DNA from: Streptomyces sp. NBC_00457
GTDB taxonomy: Bacteria; Actinomycetota; Actinomycetes; Streptomycetales; Streptomycetaceae
Direction: 5' to 3'
Length of the DNA: 64,000 bases
Assembly: GCF_036014015.1 (NCBI RefSeq)
Contig: NZ_CP107905.1
Span: 10,738,566 to 10,802,565 of the forward strand
Each line of letters begins with the position of its first letter. Position 1 is the stretch's first letter. The position numbers were made by a program, and so were the translations under genes. Below the pieces are notes generated by a model. It saw nothing but the letters and a program-made list of their open reading frames with translations. It had not been told where the DNA came from and made no database searches. Positions 8,419-18,193 of this stretch are shown here, piece by piece.

Positions 8419-9038
8419 CGGGAGTTCGCCATCGTGTACCTGTGGGTGAGCACCTTTGGCTTGCCCGTCAGGGTCAGTGTCGCGAGGGCCTGGCCCTGAT
8501 ACTCGTCCGTGATCAGGGGCCGCCGCTCGCTGTTGTAGACCGCCTCCGCCGGGCCCGGGATGATCCTGCCGCCGTTCATGAACCGCTTGTGGAGGTATTC
8601 GATGGTGTAGGCGCTCGGGAACAGCGCGAGGACGCCGCCGTCGGCCAGGCGCAGCGCGTACACCTTCGGGTGCGCCGGTTTCCCGTCGAAGTGCTTGACC
8701 GTGGCGAAGCTGGCCTCTTTGACCTTGGTGCGGTTCGTGTAGTTCTTGGTGAACTCCTTGGTGGGGGCCAGCTGCTGGCCCTCCTTCTTGCCGCCGGTCT
8801 CCACCAGGTCCTCGAAGGTGTTGCCCAGTTGGTGGTTCGGGGAGTGCACGGAGGGGACGTCAGCTTCCCGCAGTGCGTGCCGAGCTCTGGCCGGGGCTTG
8901 GCATGTGGCGACGGCTGCAGGGGAGTTGCCGGGCAGGCCCAGGTGCTGGGGCAGGTGGGCGGCGAGCCTGGCATGGCGGGGCTCGTTAGTGACGGGCCCG
9001 CCGACGGAGTGGTCGACGAGGCGTGTTGTCGTGTGCAC
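8415..9038 (-). CDS. Hypothetical protein
   Basis: Up to 207 aa; the first 60-70 residues are low-complexity (Ala/Pro/His) and the true start may be downstream. The C-terminal 130 residues look structured, with lysine-rich FTKNYTNRTKVKEASFATVK and VYALRLADGGVLALF. Coupled by ATGA overlap to the next gene. No transmembrane helix or signal peptide. Function unknown; its placement suggests it may be transcribed with the Tad-associated genes. Confidence 0.55.
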   Translation of the reverse strand: MHTTTRLVDHSVGGPVTNEPRHARLAAHLPQHLGLPGNSPAAVATCQAPARARHALREADVPSVHSPNHQLGNTFEDLVETGGKKEGQQLAPTKEFTKNYTNRTKVKEASFATVKHFDGKPAHPKVYALRLADGGVLALFPSAYTIEYLHKRFMNGGRIIPGPAEAVYNSERRPLITDEYQGQALATLTLTGKPKVLTHRYTMANSR

Positions 9039-9847
9039 GGTTACGCCCTCCGGACGTCAGGGTGCGTCGGCTGGATGACCGTCGGTCACCGCGGCGCGGC
9101 AAGCCGGCTGCCGGGCGAGCAAAGGCTGGTATGAGCTGCGGCTGTGCACCGAAGTCACCGGTCGGTGCCGGTCGGTGGCCTCTTAGGGGGCTGTGGCGTG
9201 GGCCGGAGGGCCGGGGCGCGGCGTGCAGTGCCGGGAGCGGCGGGCGGGGGATGGCCCGCAGCACTCGAGTGTGTAGTGTGCATGTCACATCCTTGGGTGA
9301 GGGCAGGGCACCCCGGGCTCAGAATCGGGATCCGGCCGGACGGCACAGGACGTCGCGATCCTGTGCGTGAGCCGGTCTATCCTGAGCCCAGCGGCGTGCC
9401 GCGAACACGCCGACCGGAGCACCCCAGTGATGGATGGGTCTGTACCTGGTGTGCCTGACTCGGATGAGTCGCCAGGTGGCCGTTCCCTCCGAGGGCGGCC
9501 ACCTCTGTGCGTGTTACATCGTGCAGGCGCGCATAGCCGCCGAACCGGATCCGGCGCCGTCGTCCCTCCTGCTGACGGAAGTCCCTCCAGGGGCCGACTG
9601 CCGCAGATCACGTCTGTCCATGCGTCCTCCCGATCCTGTCCCCATAGACGTCGACCGCACCCGACTTACTCCCGGGCCGGTGCGACGGCACGTATGTGAA
9701 CGGAGCCCCCGTCGGCGGCCGACCGCGATCTCGCGGCATGCCGTCGCCTACCAACTGCGCGCCGGCTGCGGCGGGTTAGACATACTCAAAGGGTTGTGAA
9801 CGGAGATTGCAAGGTACAGAGTTTGCACTACCCGCAGGTTGTAGAAA
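9039..9847. other. Gap without a supportable gene
   Basis: Several short frames are open here (for example 9,434-9,799 on plus) but none has a convincing start, ribosome site or protein-like composition. The stretch separates the leftward Tad block from the rightward regulator operon at 9,848 and presumably holds both promoters. I could not define them. Confidence 0.4.
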
Positions 9848-10711
9848 GTGCCGGAAGGGGATGCTGTGGCTCGCGCAAGGTCTGGAAGGACCGTCGCGCA
9901 CCTGGTTCTAGCCACCCGGCTCAAAACGTTGCGTGAGGCGGCCGGGATGTCCCGGGGCGAGGCCGCCCATGCACTTGGGGCCCACACCGCAACAGTGCGC
10001 CGCATTGAGCAGGCCGAGACCTCCCTGGACGAAGGTCAGGTCCATGCCCTGCTCACGGCGTACGGCGCGGGCACGGCCGAAATCGAAGCGTTCCTCGGGC
10101 AGCTCGCGGCTGCCAACCTCCCCGGGTGGTGGCATCCGTGGCGGTCTGTCATGGACTCATGGCAGCTGGACCTCATGAGCGTGGAATCCGCGGCCCGGAT
10201 CATCCGCGTGTGGGAGCCGGCCCTCGTCCCTGCCCTGCTACGTACGCCGTCCTATGCCCGCGCCGTCGAAAACGTCCGCAGACCTGACCTGTCCCCCGCG
10301 GACAAGGACCGACGGACTGAGCTGCTCATAGAACGCCAGAAGCGGTTGCGTCACCAGGACACCCGCATCTGGGCCATCATGTCCGCCGCGGCGCTGCATA
10401 CGTCCGTAGGCGACGAAGATGTGATGGCCGAGCAGCGGCAGGCACTGAGGGCAGCCGTCGAGCGCCCCGATGTGACCTTGCAGATTCACCCACTCGACGG
10501 TCGTTGCCACCCCATGACCGGCATGCCGACCGTGACCCTGTACCGGGTCGACGTACCGGAGATCCCCGACCACGTAGTCCGTGAAGGAGATCTCCGCGGA
10601 ACAGCCGAAGTCTTGAACAGCCTGCACGCGGTGTCAGCATATCACTTGTTGATGGACCACACCTGCGTCATCGCACCCCATCCCAACGAATCGAAAGACG
10701 TACTGACATGA
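9848..10711 (+). CDS. Helix-turn-helix regulator with DUF5753-type C-terminal domain
   Basis: A 287-aa protein starting at GTG. An N-terminal XRE-type HTH (about residues 24-75, RLKTLREAAGMSRGEAAHAL, VRRIEQAE) is followed by the DUF5753-like sensing domain with RIIRVWEPALVPALLRTPSYA and RQKRLRHQDTRIWAIMSAAAL, the arrangement found in many Streptomyces regulators that partner with DUF397 proteins. Here no DUF397 partner is adjacent; the next gene is a methyltransferase overlapping by 4 bases. Likely a DNA-binding regulator of this small operon. Confidence 0.85.
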   Translation: MPEGDAVARARSGRTVAHLVLATRLKTLREAAGMSRGEAAHALGAHTATVRRIEQAETSLDEGQVHALLTAYGAGTAEIEAFLGQLAAANLPGWWHPWRSVMDSWQLDLMSVESAARIIRVWEPALVPALLRTPSYARAVENVRRPDLSPADKDRRTELLIERQKRLRHQDTRIWAIMSAAALHTSVGDEDVMAEQRQALRAAVERPDVTLQIHPLDGRCHPMTGMPTVTLYRVDVPEIPDHVVREGDLRGTAEVLNSLHAVSAYHLLMDHTCVIAPHPNESKDVLT

Positions 10712-11502
10712 CCGAACCGACTCGCCCGCATCAGCCGATCGACACGTCCGTCGCGCACAGTGCGCGCGTCTGGAACTACTGGCTGGGCGGAAAAGACCAC
10801 TACCCCGCCGACCAGGCCGCCGGTGACGCCTACAGCAGCAAGTACCCCAACATCGTCCCGTTCGCCAAGGAATCGCGGGACTTCCTCCGACGTACCACCG
10901 CCTTCCTCGCCAAGGCAGGGATCCGGCAGTTCATCGACCTGGGTGCCGGGCTGCCGACCAGTAACAACACTCACGAAGTCGCACAGCGGATCTCGCCCGA
11001 CTGCCGCGTGGTCTACATCGACCACGACCCGATCGTGCTGCTGCACGTCCATGCGCTGCTCACCAGCACCCCCGAGGGCGCCACCGCCTATGTGCAGGCG
11101 GACATGCGCGACACGGACGCCGTCTTAACCGGCGCGGCCAAGACGCTGGACAGGACCCAGCCCACTGCCCTGGTCATCAACGACGTGCTGGGCCACATCG
11201 AGGACTGGACCGAAGCCAGGGGTCTGGTGCGCCGGCTGGTCGAGCAGCTTCCCCCAGGCAGCTACCTGTCACTGAGCCACTCCACCGCCGCAGACCAGGA
11301 ACACCAAGCGGTGCAGGACGAGTACAACAGCTCCGGTGCGATCCCCTACATCTTCCGGGAGCCGTCGGTGGCCGTCGAACTCTTCGAAGGCACCGAACTG
11401 GTCGAACCCGGGTTCACGAGCTGGCCGCGCTGGCGCCCCGACGCGAACACCGGCACGCTCACCGACCGCGCGGGCTGGGGCGGGGTCGCACGGATCCGAT
11501 GA
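10708..11502 (+). CDS. SAM-dependent methyltransferase (DUF574 family)
   Basis: A 264-aa protein with the family's N-terminal signature (ARVWNYWLGGKDHYPADQ) and the AdoMet-binding Rossmann motif QFIDLGAGLPTSNN at about residues 71-85, then VVYIDHDPIVLLH. Members are abundant in Streptomyces and commonly encoded beside HTH regulators, as here; substrates are unknown. ATGA overlap with the upstream regulator and with the downstream gene indicates a three-gene operon. Confidence 0.9.
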   Translation: MTEPTRPHQPIDTSVAHSARVWNYWLGGKDHYPADQAAGDAYSSKYPNIVPFAKESRDFLRRTTAFLAKAGIRQFIDLGAGLPTSNNTHEVAQRISPDCRVVYIDHDPIVLLHVHALLTSTPEGATAYVQADMRDTDAVLTGAAKTLDRTQPTALVINDVLGHIEDWTEARGLVRRLVEQLPPGSYLSLSHSTAADQEHQAVQDEYNSSGAIPYIFREPSVAVELFEGTELVEPGFTSWPRWRPDANTGTLTDRAGWGGVARIR

Positions 11503-12947
11503 CGACGAGCCGTGCCGGGCCGCCCATGCCTGCCCGCCCCGTGAAGCTGACCCGATACCAGGTGGTGCGACGACTCACCCGGGCAGCAGCCCACTCGGAC
11601 GCCCAGCTCATTGCCGAAGCCGCAGTCCTGGCCGAGGGCTCGGCGGTCCTGGCGGACCTCACGGGCGGCGTCGTCTGCAGCACCCCAGACACCGCCGGAC
11701 CTGAAGGGGTGCGTGCCGCCGCGCACCCCCGCCTGCACCCGCACCTGACGATCCGCAAGATGACCGGTGGCGTCCTCGTTATCCGTCCCGGCCCGGCATC
11801 GCCCGTATCGCGCATTGACCTGATCGCGCGGACCTGCGTCGATCTGCTCAGAATGCGGGCGCGGGTTCGCCGGGCGGAGGACACCCGCCACGCTGAGCAG
11901 AGACTGCACACCGCCGTCCTGCATCTCCTGCTGAGCGGCCAGCCCCATCTGGCGACCGACGTGCTGGGCACCGCCGCCACCCACGCGACGGTGTTCCGGC
12001 TGGCCGGTCCGCAGATGCATGCCGCCTATCAGACTCATTGGCGAGCAGCGCAGCCCAGCGTGACTTCCAAAGCCCCCCGCATGCTGGTGTGTATGGAGGG
12101 AACCGAGGTGGCGGTCGTCGCGCTCCACGGCCTCGGCCACGACCGCCACGTGGCCCGCCCTTACGTCGCGCGCATCGTAGAGCGCCATCAACTGGTCGGC
12201 GGCGTCTCGGACCCATTGCCGCTGGACATGGTCGCCACGGCATGGGCCGAGGCCGGCAACGCGCGGCACGGCGCAACTCCCGGCTGCCTGGCGTCCGCGA
12301 CCTTCCTGGGTTCGCACGGGCTGCTCCGCGCCGTGCCCGCCGACCGGCTCGCCCGCTGGTCCGCCGCCGTCCTTACGCCCCTCACCCGCGAGCAGCACCG
12401 GACGCTGGAGGCATACCTGCGGTCGGGGTCCGCTCAGGCCGCCGCAGCAGTGCTCGACGTGTCCGAAGGCACGGTTCGTGCACGCCTGCGCTGGATCGGC
12501 ACTGCCCTGGCTGCCGACCTGGACAACCCCACCGTGCAGGCACAACTCCTGCTGGCGTTGCGGGCCCCGGTACCTTCCCCACAAGTCAGCACATCCGTAC
12601 GCCTTGTTCCCGACCCCCCGCTGCCCACCGATCTACTCGGCCCCGACGACGCCCATCACTGGGCTACCGCCCTCCTCAGACCTCTGGACAAGCCGCTGCG
12701 TATCGCCCTTCGCTGCTGGCTCCAACACCGCGGCCGCACAGCGCCCGCTGCCTCCGAGCTAGGCCTGAGCCGCAGTACGCTCACCGACCGGCTCAGCAAG
12801 TGCGGCAGGGCACTATCCCTGGATCTGTCGTCCGCGACCGTGCGGGCCGAACTCCACCTGGCCGCCGAGACGATCGCGACCCCCGAGGACACCCCGGCCC
12901 GGTTGCCGCGGCGAGGAGGCAGAACCTACCGGGGACAACTGCCCTGA
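11499..12947 (+). CDS. PucR/CdaR-type transcriptional regulator
   Basis: A 482-aa protein. The middle segment (RTLEAYLRSGSAQAAAAVL, SEGTVRARLRWIG) is the PucR C-terminal helix-turn-helix, and a second similar HTH follows (CWLQHRGRTAPAASELGLS, RSTLTDRLSKCGRALSLDL), so the DNA-binding unit looks duplicated. The N-terminal 300 residues form a GGDEF-like or ligand-sensing region without clear catalytic motifs. Start overlaps the methyltransferase stop (ATGA), last gene of the operon. Target genes unknown. Confidence 0.75.
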   Translation: MTTSRAGPPMPARPVKLTRYQVVRRLTRAAAHSDAQLIAEAAVLAEGSAVLADLTGGVVCSTPDTAGPEGVRAAAHPRLHPHLTIRKMTGGVLVIRPGPASPVSRIDLIARTCVDLLRMRARVRRAEDTRHAEQRLHTAVLHLLLSGQPHLATDVLGTAATHATVFRLAGPQMHAAYQTHWRAAQPSVTSKAPRMLVCMEGTEVAVVALHGLGHDRHVARPYVARIVERHQLVGGVSDPLPLDMVATAWAEAGNARHGATPGCLASATFLGSHGLLRAVPADRLARWSAAVLTPLTREQHRTLEAYLRSGSAQAAAAVLDVSEGTVRARLRWIGTALAADLDNPTVQAQLLLALRAPVPSPQVSTSVRLVPDPPLPTDLLGPDDAHHWATALLRPLDKPLRIALRCWLQHRGRTAPAASELGLSRSTLTDRLSKCGRALSLDLSSATVRAELHLAAETIATPEDTPARLPRRGGRTYRGQLP

Positions 12948-12986
12948 AAAGAGCGTTCTTCTCTGCAGCCAACCGGAGCGGGGATG

Positions 12987-13152
12987 TCACTGTTCGGTCC
13001 AGGACCGTCGTCCCCCGCCGGCCAGCGGCACCCACACGTCAGAGGTGGGGCCGTGCTCTTCGAGGTCGTTCAGGACGACCGCTCCGAGCGGCACCTCGCG
13101 GGCCATCTCGGCCACGAGTGGATGGTGGTCGACCATGGCCTGCAAGTCGTTT
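12987..13152 (-). pseudogene. 3' remnant of a replication-relaxation gene
   Basis: The last 54 codons of this frame (DLQAMVDHHPLVAEMAREVP ... VWVPLAGGGRRSWTEQ) closely match the C-terminus of the replication-relaxation protein encoded at 38,732-39,649 (DLKAMVAQHPLVAALSREVP ... VWVPLTGGEPRPWTDL). Upstream of about 13,152 the similarity stops, so roughly five-sixths of the gene is missing. This is a relic of a second copy, marking an old recombination junction at the cargo edge. Confidence 0.7.
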
Positions 13153-13359
13153 GGCCTGCCTGATGTCGGTGATCTGCGGCCTTTCGTGAGCGTCGAGACT
13201 CCGGAACGGGGTCCGACGTTTGCGGGGCAGCGGCGTACACCGAAAGGATGTCGACTCACTGTGACGTTCTTGGATTAACTTGAGTACCGCCAGGTACGGG
13301 TTGGATTAGGGATACCAGGGGGACATCCCGGATACCCGGGGTACGAGGCCGTCGGCAGC

Positions 13360-14547
13360 ATGAGCTCCATGAACTCTCAGTCGATCTCCCGACGTTCTCT
13401 GGCCCGTGGTTTTGTGGCCGGTGCCGTGCTGGTCGCGGCCGGAAGTGCGGCTTCCCGGGCGGCGGCGGACTCCGCCAGGTCTGAGGAGTTGGACGCCGGC
13501 TTGGACACCGGCGCCTTACAGGCGGCGATCTCCGACCTCTCCCACCCGCCGGCCACCTCCGCCCAACTACGTGCCGCCCACGGCACGGACCACTGGTACG
13601 GCACCACAGGCATGGCCGACCTCACCACCGGGCGTGCCGCACGCCCCGACGACAAGTTCCGCGCGGGCAGCGTCACCAAGGCCTTCGTGGCCACGGTCGT
13701 ACTCCAGCTGTGGACAGAGCGCCGCGTGGAGCTGAACGCACCGATCGGGCGCTACCTTCCGGGGCTGCTCCCCTCCGACTTCCCTCGCATCACCGTCACC
13801 CAACTCCTCAACCACACCAGCGGAATCCCCGACCACCAGGGCATCCCTGACACGAGCACGCCGGAGGCTGCCCTGAGGCACCGGTTCGACCGCTGGACGC
13901 CGCACGAGTGGGTGCGGACAGTGACGCACGGTCCGCTGAAGTTCCGCCCGGGCACCAAACAGGAATACCGGGGCATCAACTACGTACTCCTCGCCCTCCT
14001 CATCGAAAAGCTGACCGGACAACGCTACGGCGAGGCGATCGGCTGCCGCGTCCTGCGACCGCTCGGCCTCACGCGCACGCTGCTACCGGGCGACGACCCC
14101 CGCCTGCACGGTCCGCATGTCCACGGCTATCTACGGATGACCGACGGCTCCCTGCGCGACGCCACCGTCTACAACCCCTCCAGCACATGGGGCGAGGGCG
14201 AACTGGTCTCCACCGTCGACGATCTCTTCAGTTTCCAACAGGCGTTGTTCTCCGGCGACTTGCTGCCGCCCCGGGCGATGGACAAGCTGTGCACACTTCC
14301 CCCGGCCGAGGTCCGCATGCTGAAGGACGGCAGTCCCGCCCGCTACAGCATGGGCCTGCAGACGGCCACGGTGAACGGCGTGACGTTCTGGGGAAAGACC
14401 GGCGAGATGTACGGCTACCGCACCCGCGTGTTCTCCACTCTCGACCTCCGGCTCCGCTTCGTCCTGTCCTACACCCCGACCCCGTTGACCACGGACGAGG
14501 ACATGATCAACCGGGTGGTCGCCGCACTCACCTCCGACAACTCCTGA
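13360..14547 (+). CDS. Exported serine hydrolase (beta-lactamase / DD-peptidase family)
   Basis: A 395-aa protein with a twin-arginine-type signal (SRRSLARGFVAGAVLVAAGS, residues 10-30). The catalytic SxxK tetrad is SVTK at 104-107, followed by LLNHTSGIPDH and a Tyr-containing YRGINYVLL at the position of the YxN motif. This is the beta-lactamase-related penicillin-binding fold (D-alanyl-D-alanine carboxypeptidase, esterase or beta-lactamase activity cannot be told apart by eye). Monocistronic on plus; a second in-frame ATG four codons in is possible. Probably cargo rather than transfer machinery. Confidence 0.88.
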   Translation: MSSMNSQSISRRSLARGFVAGAVLVAAGSAASRAAADSARSEELDAGLDTGALQAAISDLSHPPATSAQLRAAHGTDHWYGTTGMADLTTGRAARPDDKFRAGSVTKAFVATVVLQLWTERRVELNAPIGRYLPGLLPSDFPRITVTQLLNHTSGIPDHQGIPDTSTPEAALRHRFDRWTPHEWVRTVTHGPLKFRPGTKQEYRGINYVLLALLIEKLTGQRYGEAIGCRVLRPLGLTRTLLPGDDPRLHGPHVHGYLRMTDGSLRDATVYNPSSTWGEGELVSTVDDLFSFQQALFSGDLLPPRAMDKLCTLPPAEVRMLKDGSPARYSMGLQTATVNGVTFWGKTGEMYGYRTRVFSTLDLRLRFVLSYTPTPLTTDEDMINRVVAALTSDNS

Positions 14548-14788
14548 CCTCGCCCAAAAGGGAAGGCCGAATGTGTCTGTGACGACCACGCCGGCGAGCT
14601 GAGCACACTGGGCTGCGACCGAACCGGACAAGAGGAGCACGCATTCGAACATGATCATTGGGTGGGCATGAAGTCCGTCGCGAGTCGCCCCGGTGGGTCG
14701 AGCCTGTGACTCGGTAGCTCCGCCGTACTCCGGAACGTTAAGACTCAATCCATGGGCTGCGAGCGGGCCGACAGAGCAGGATGGCGGC

Positions 14789-15166
14789 ATGGAACGCGTG
14801 ACAGGCATCGGCGGCATCTTCTTCCGTGCTAGCGACCCCGAGGCACTGGCCAGTTGGTATGAGACTCACCTCGGCGTAGGACGCCCACCGGATACCTACG
14901 ATGAGCGGTCCTGGGAGACCGAGACTGGGCCGACTGTGTTCGCCCCGCTCCCGAGCGGATCGGAGCATTTCCGCACCCCCGAACAGCAGTGGGCGATCAA
15001 CTTCCGGGTTCGCGATCTCGATGCCATGGTGGCCCAGCTGCGCAGCGCGGGCATCCAGGTCGATGTCCATGAGCAGGACTACCCCAATGGCCGGTTCGCC
15101 GAGCTCAGCGACCCGGAGGGCACCCCGATCCAGCTCTGGGAACCCGCCGGTGCGGACGCCGTATGA
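14789..15166 (+). CDS. Glyoxalase / bleomycin-resistance-fold protein
   Basis: A 125-aa vicinal-oxygen-chelate protein: beta-alpha-beta unit IGGIFFRASDPEALASWYET at the N-terminus and C-terminal FAELSDPEGTPIQLWEP with the usual metal-site Glu. The fold covers glyoxalase I-like, dioxygenase and antibiotic-binding proteins; the substrate is not evident. The ATG at 14,789 was chosen because the upstream in-frame region is not protein-like. Confidence 0.85.
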   Translation: MERVTGIGGIFFRASDPEALASWYETHLGVGRPPDTYDERSWETETGPTVFAPLPSGSEHFRTPEQQWAINFRVRDLDAMVAQLRSAGIQVDVHEQDYPNGRFAELSDPEGTPIQLWEPAGADAV

Positions 15167-15246
15167 GCATCCGAGACAGGATCAACGCTCAGTAAGACCT
15201 CGTTTCCTCCCGATGTTTCATCCCGAGATGGATCTTTGACGAACTA

Positions 15247-15552
15247 TCAGAGCCCTCGCCAGGTTGGTGCAGATTCCTTGGTGAGGCGGCGGGCCATCAG
15301 GGCGATCATCGCGATGTAGATTATGGCGGTGGAGTGGGTCGGGAGGGCTTCGTAGTCGCAGGCCAGGCGGCGGTGGAGCATCAGCCAGCCGAGCGTGGAG
15401 GTCTTGATGCTCTGCGCGTCGATCACCATCGCGGTCGGTTCGGGCCAGCGGCCTTCGTCCTCGCGGACGCGGCGCCCAGCAGGGCGTTGAGATGCTGGAA
15501 GATGCCGGCCTTTTTCTGACCGGAGCGGACCGTCCCACAGGACCTGTCGCAC
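15247..15552 (-). pseudogene. Internally deleted IS5-family transposase relic
   Basis: The frame has the DDE-domain entry VREDEGRWPEPTAMVIDAQS joined directly to a C-terminal transposase segment (TLGWLMLHRRLACDYEALP ... MARRLTKESAPTWRG). In complete IS5-group transposases these blocks are separated by about 100 residues, so the catalytic core has been deleted in frame; the N-terminus is also missing. It sits exactly at the downstream end of the conjugation operon (stop of the coupling ATPase at 15,563). Confidence 0.75.
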
Positions 15553-15562
15553 GGGATTGGGA

Positions 15563-18193
15563 TCACTGATATCCGTCCGAGTGCTTGCTCATTCGTACGT
15601 CCGCTGTGGCAGCGGGAGCGCGCTGGGCGAGGAATGCGCTGACACGGCCTTGCTGGTCGGCAGCGGTGGCGGTGAGCTCGCCGAGCGGCACTGCCCCGGC
15701 GGTGGTGCGGGCAGCACGCTCCAGGGCGGCGACATCGCCGGGTCGGGCGTAGTCGGCGAACACCTCGTCCAGGTGCGGACCGGTGATCCGGACCGGCCCA
15801 ACACGGCGGCCGTCGACGGTGAGCGTCATGTAGTGCTCGAACCGGTCGAGTGCGGCGACCTCGTCCGCGCTCGGCTTGTCCCCCCACTCCGCGGTGATCG
15901 GAGCGATCGCGGTCTTGGAACCGGCCGTGGACGCCAGCGTGGACGCGTTCTGCGTCAACGACATCCGCACCGGCGCCGGCAGACGGCCCAGCAGCTGCGT
16001 CATGCCGTGCACGGTGACCCTGAACTTGCGGAAGTCTTCGAACATCGACGCGATGGTCTCCGGAGCCGCACCGGTCAGGGTGATCAGCTCGTCGAAGTAC
16101 AGCCGGAACAGCCGCCGTTGCTCCTCGGGCGTGTCCCGGCGCGAGCGCACCGCCCGCAGCAGGTCCCGCGCGAGGAGCGCGGTCAGCAGCCGGTCGGTGG
16201 GGCCGTTCCCGGCCGGGCACACCCACACGATCAGCCCGTTGTCCATGGCGGCCCGGCTGTTGTAGACGCCGACCGGCTGGCCGAGAAAGGCACGGGTGAC
16301 CGGGTTGGCGGCCAGCCGGGCGAGCGGGTTGAGGACGACGGCGAACGCGTCCGGAGGGAAGGTCGGAAACACCGTCCGCCACCACGCCCGTGTCTCCTCG
16401 TCCAGCCGGTCCGCCATGGCGGCCAGCGCCGCAGCCCGGAAGCCGGGGTCGGAGATCAGGGACCGCACATGGAAGACGGTGGTCTGGTCTTCGCGGCGTC
16501 CGGCCTGGCAGGCGGCCTGGTTGATGGCGACCAGCACGGCCAGGCACGAGGTGAGGATGGTCAGCGCGCGGGGAGCGGCGGCGTCGTCCCAGCCGAGGAT
16601 GGAGGCGAAGGCGTCGGTGACCGCCTCGACGACGTCGTGCGGAGCCGGCCCGTGGTGCATGGCGATCGGATTCCACGAGCTCAACATCGGTGAGGGCCCT
16701 GCTGCGTTGAGGTCGATCAGCGCGATCTTCTGCATTAGGTGGTCGTGGGCGAGGAACGTCGCGGCGCGCGGCCAGGAGTCGCGGTGTGGGTCGAGGAACA
16801 TCAATCCGCCGCCGGCGTGCGCCCACCCGATCGCCTGCGCCAGCGCGCGTTCCGTCTTCCCGCCACCGGCTTTGCCCACTCCGCACTCGAACAGCGTCTG
16901 GGCCGTGTAGGTGGCGACCAGACGCCTGCGGCCGTCCGGTCCCCGGTAGATGCCCTGCAGCAACAGCTCAGGATTCCCGAACTCGAACGTCGGCAAGTCA
17001 CCGGGAAGCAGCGGCAGCCGGCAGTGGACGGTCGGCGGCTTGAGCAGTCCGGTCAATTCCTCCAGCCGCACCCAGTTCGCGCGGGGCGGCTGGCACTGCC
17101 CCAAGTCCCAGCGGCGTTCGAAGCTGCGCCGGGTGGGCCAGTGATCGGCACCGAACCGCCACGGTCCCAGCCGCCAGCCGCGCATGGCCCACCGAGAGCG
17201 GCCGCCGAACACATCGAACCCCGCTTGGAGTTGGGCGAGACGGGCCTGGGCGCGGCCTTCGACGTTCGACGCGCACATCACGAGCAGCTGCACGCGGACG
17301 AGGTGGTCGTCCTCGGCGAGCTTGCCGAGGGCCTGGGACCGGTCAACCCGGCGCGGCACCGGGGGCATCACCAGTCGCCGCCCGGCTGAGTGGTCCTTGC
17401 CGGTGACTAGCGCCTGCAGGTTCCAGGCCAGCGAGTCTTCGATCCCGGTGGCGTCCTGGCGCACCCAGCGCGCCGCGCGCTGGGTCTCCCGGCGCTCCTG
17501 GCGGCGTGCGGTACTCATGAGCTGCAGACGGCGAGCGCGCAGGGCCCACTTGGGGGCGCGCTGGATGTCGAGGCGGATCTCGGCGAGGTCGCCCAGTTCG
17601 GCCCGCAGGTCGGACACGGCGTCGACCAGGGGCTGCAGCGGGTCGGGCTCCAGTGGCACCTCCCGCAGGGGAGCGGTGAGTCTGCCGCGCAGGATGAACT
17701 CCGCCCGCACCACGTGATCGCGTGGCTTGTCCACGATCGGGCGGGCGCGGTCGACGGTGACGTTCGGCCCGAACGGGGTGATAGACAGCAGCCGTTCGCC
17801 CCCAGCGGGGCCCTCGATGCGGTAGCGCAGCGTGCTGGAGCCGTCCGCGCGCAGCCTGATCTGCACGGTCTTCGACCGGCGCGGCGCCCACCACGGCATG
17901 CTCGTCGAGGCCCGGGCCAGCTGCACACCGCGGCGGAAGATCTCCTCCAAGCCCGGGTCGAAGTGCCGGGCGGGGGTGAGCTCCAGGGCCATCCGCTCGG
18001 CAACGGCCCGCTCCGCCAGGCGCCGTACCACCATCTCGCCCACACCCCAGGGAGCGGCGACGGCGAGGGCGAGCAGGTACCAGTGGTCGTAGAGCCAGGC
18101 GACGGCTTCGACGAGCCCGGTGATCAGGCCGAATACTTGGCCCGTGGCCCCGTCGAAGGCCTGTTCCCTCAGATATGAGGCTGCGGAGTCCAC
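15563..18193 (-). CDS. VirD4/TraG-like coupling ATPase
   Basis: An 876-aa membrane-anchored ATPase, last gene of the conjugation operon. One hydrophobic anchor lies at about residues 25-50; Walker A GVGKAGGGKTERAL at about 437-450, followed by GGGLMFLDPHRDSWP; Walker B LFRLYFDELITLTG near 697; a conserved TQNASTLAS segment follows. This fits type IV coupling or related DNA-pumping ATPases that feed DNA to the transfer channel. The GTG at 18,193 follows GGGGGAG; it overlaps the end of the upstream gene by 25 bases. Confidence 0.85.
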   Translation of the reverse strand: MDSAASYLREQAFDGATGQVFGLITGLVEAVAWLYDHWYLLALAVAAPWGVGEMVVRRLAERAVAERMALELTPARHFDPGLEEIFRRGVQLARASTSMPWWAPRRSKTVQIRLRADGSSTLRYRIEGPAGGERLLSITPFGPNVTVDRARPIVDKPRDHVVRAEFILRGRLTAPLREVPLEPDPLQPLVDAVSDLRAELGDLAEIRLDIQRAPKWALRARRLQLMSTARRQERRETQRAARWVRQDATGIEDSLAWNLQALVTGKDHSAGRRLVMPPVPRRVDRSQALGKLAEDDHLVRVQLLVMCASNVEGRAQARLAQLQAGFDVFGGRSRWAMRGWRLGPWRFGADHWPTRRSFERRWDLGQCQPPRANWVRLEELTGLLKPPTVHCRLPLLPGDLPTFEFGNPELLLQGIYRGPDGRRRLVATYTAQTLFECGVGKAGGGKTERALAQAIGWAHAGGGLMFLDPHRDSWPRAATFLAHDHLMQKIALIDLNAAGPSPMLSSWNPIAMHHGPAPHDVVEAVTDAFASILGWDDAAAPRALTILTSCLAVLVAINQAACQAGRREDQTTVFHVRSLISDPGFRAAALAAMADRLDEETRAWWRTVFPTFPPDAFAVVLNPLARLAANPVTRAFLGQPVGVYNSRAAMDNGLIVWVCPAGNGPTDRLLTALLARDLLRAVRSRRDTPEEQRRLFRLYFDELITLTGAAPETIASMFEDFRKFRVTVHGMTQLLGRLPAPVRMSLTQNASTLASTAGSKTAIAPITAEWGDKPSADEVAALDRFEHYMTLTVDGRRVGPVRITGPHLDEVFADYARPGDVAALERAARTTAGAVPLGELTATAADQQGRVSAFLAQRAPAATADVRMSKHSDGYQ

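Noticed and set aside
9434..9799. 121-aa plus-strand frame in the gap
   Set aside because: No ribosome site, no recognisable motif and proline/arginine-rich composition; not reported as a gene.
13360..14547. Calling the serine hydrolase a beta-lactamase resistance gene
   Set aside because: SxxK and the Tyr motif are shared by carboxypeptidases and esterases; activity cannot be assigned by eye.
14789..15166. Naming the glyoxalase-fold gene an antibiotic-resistance gene
   Set aside because: The fold alone does not give bleomycin or fosfomycin resistance, and no specific residues support it.
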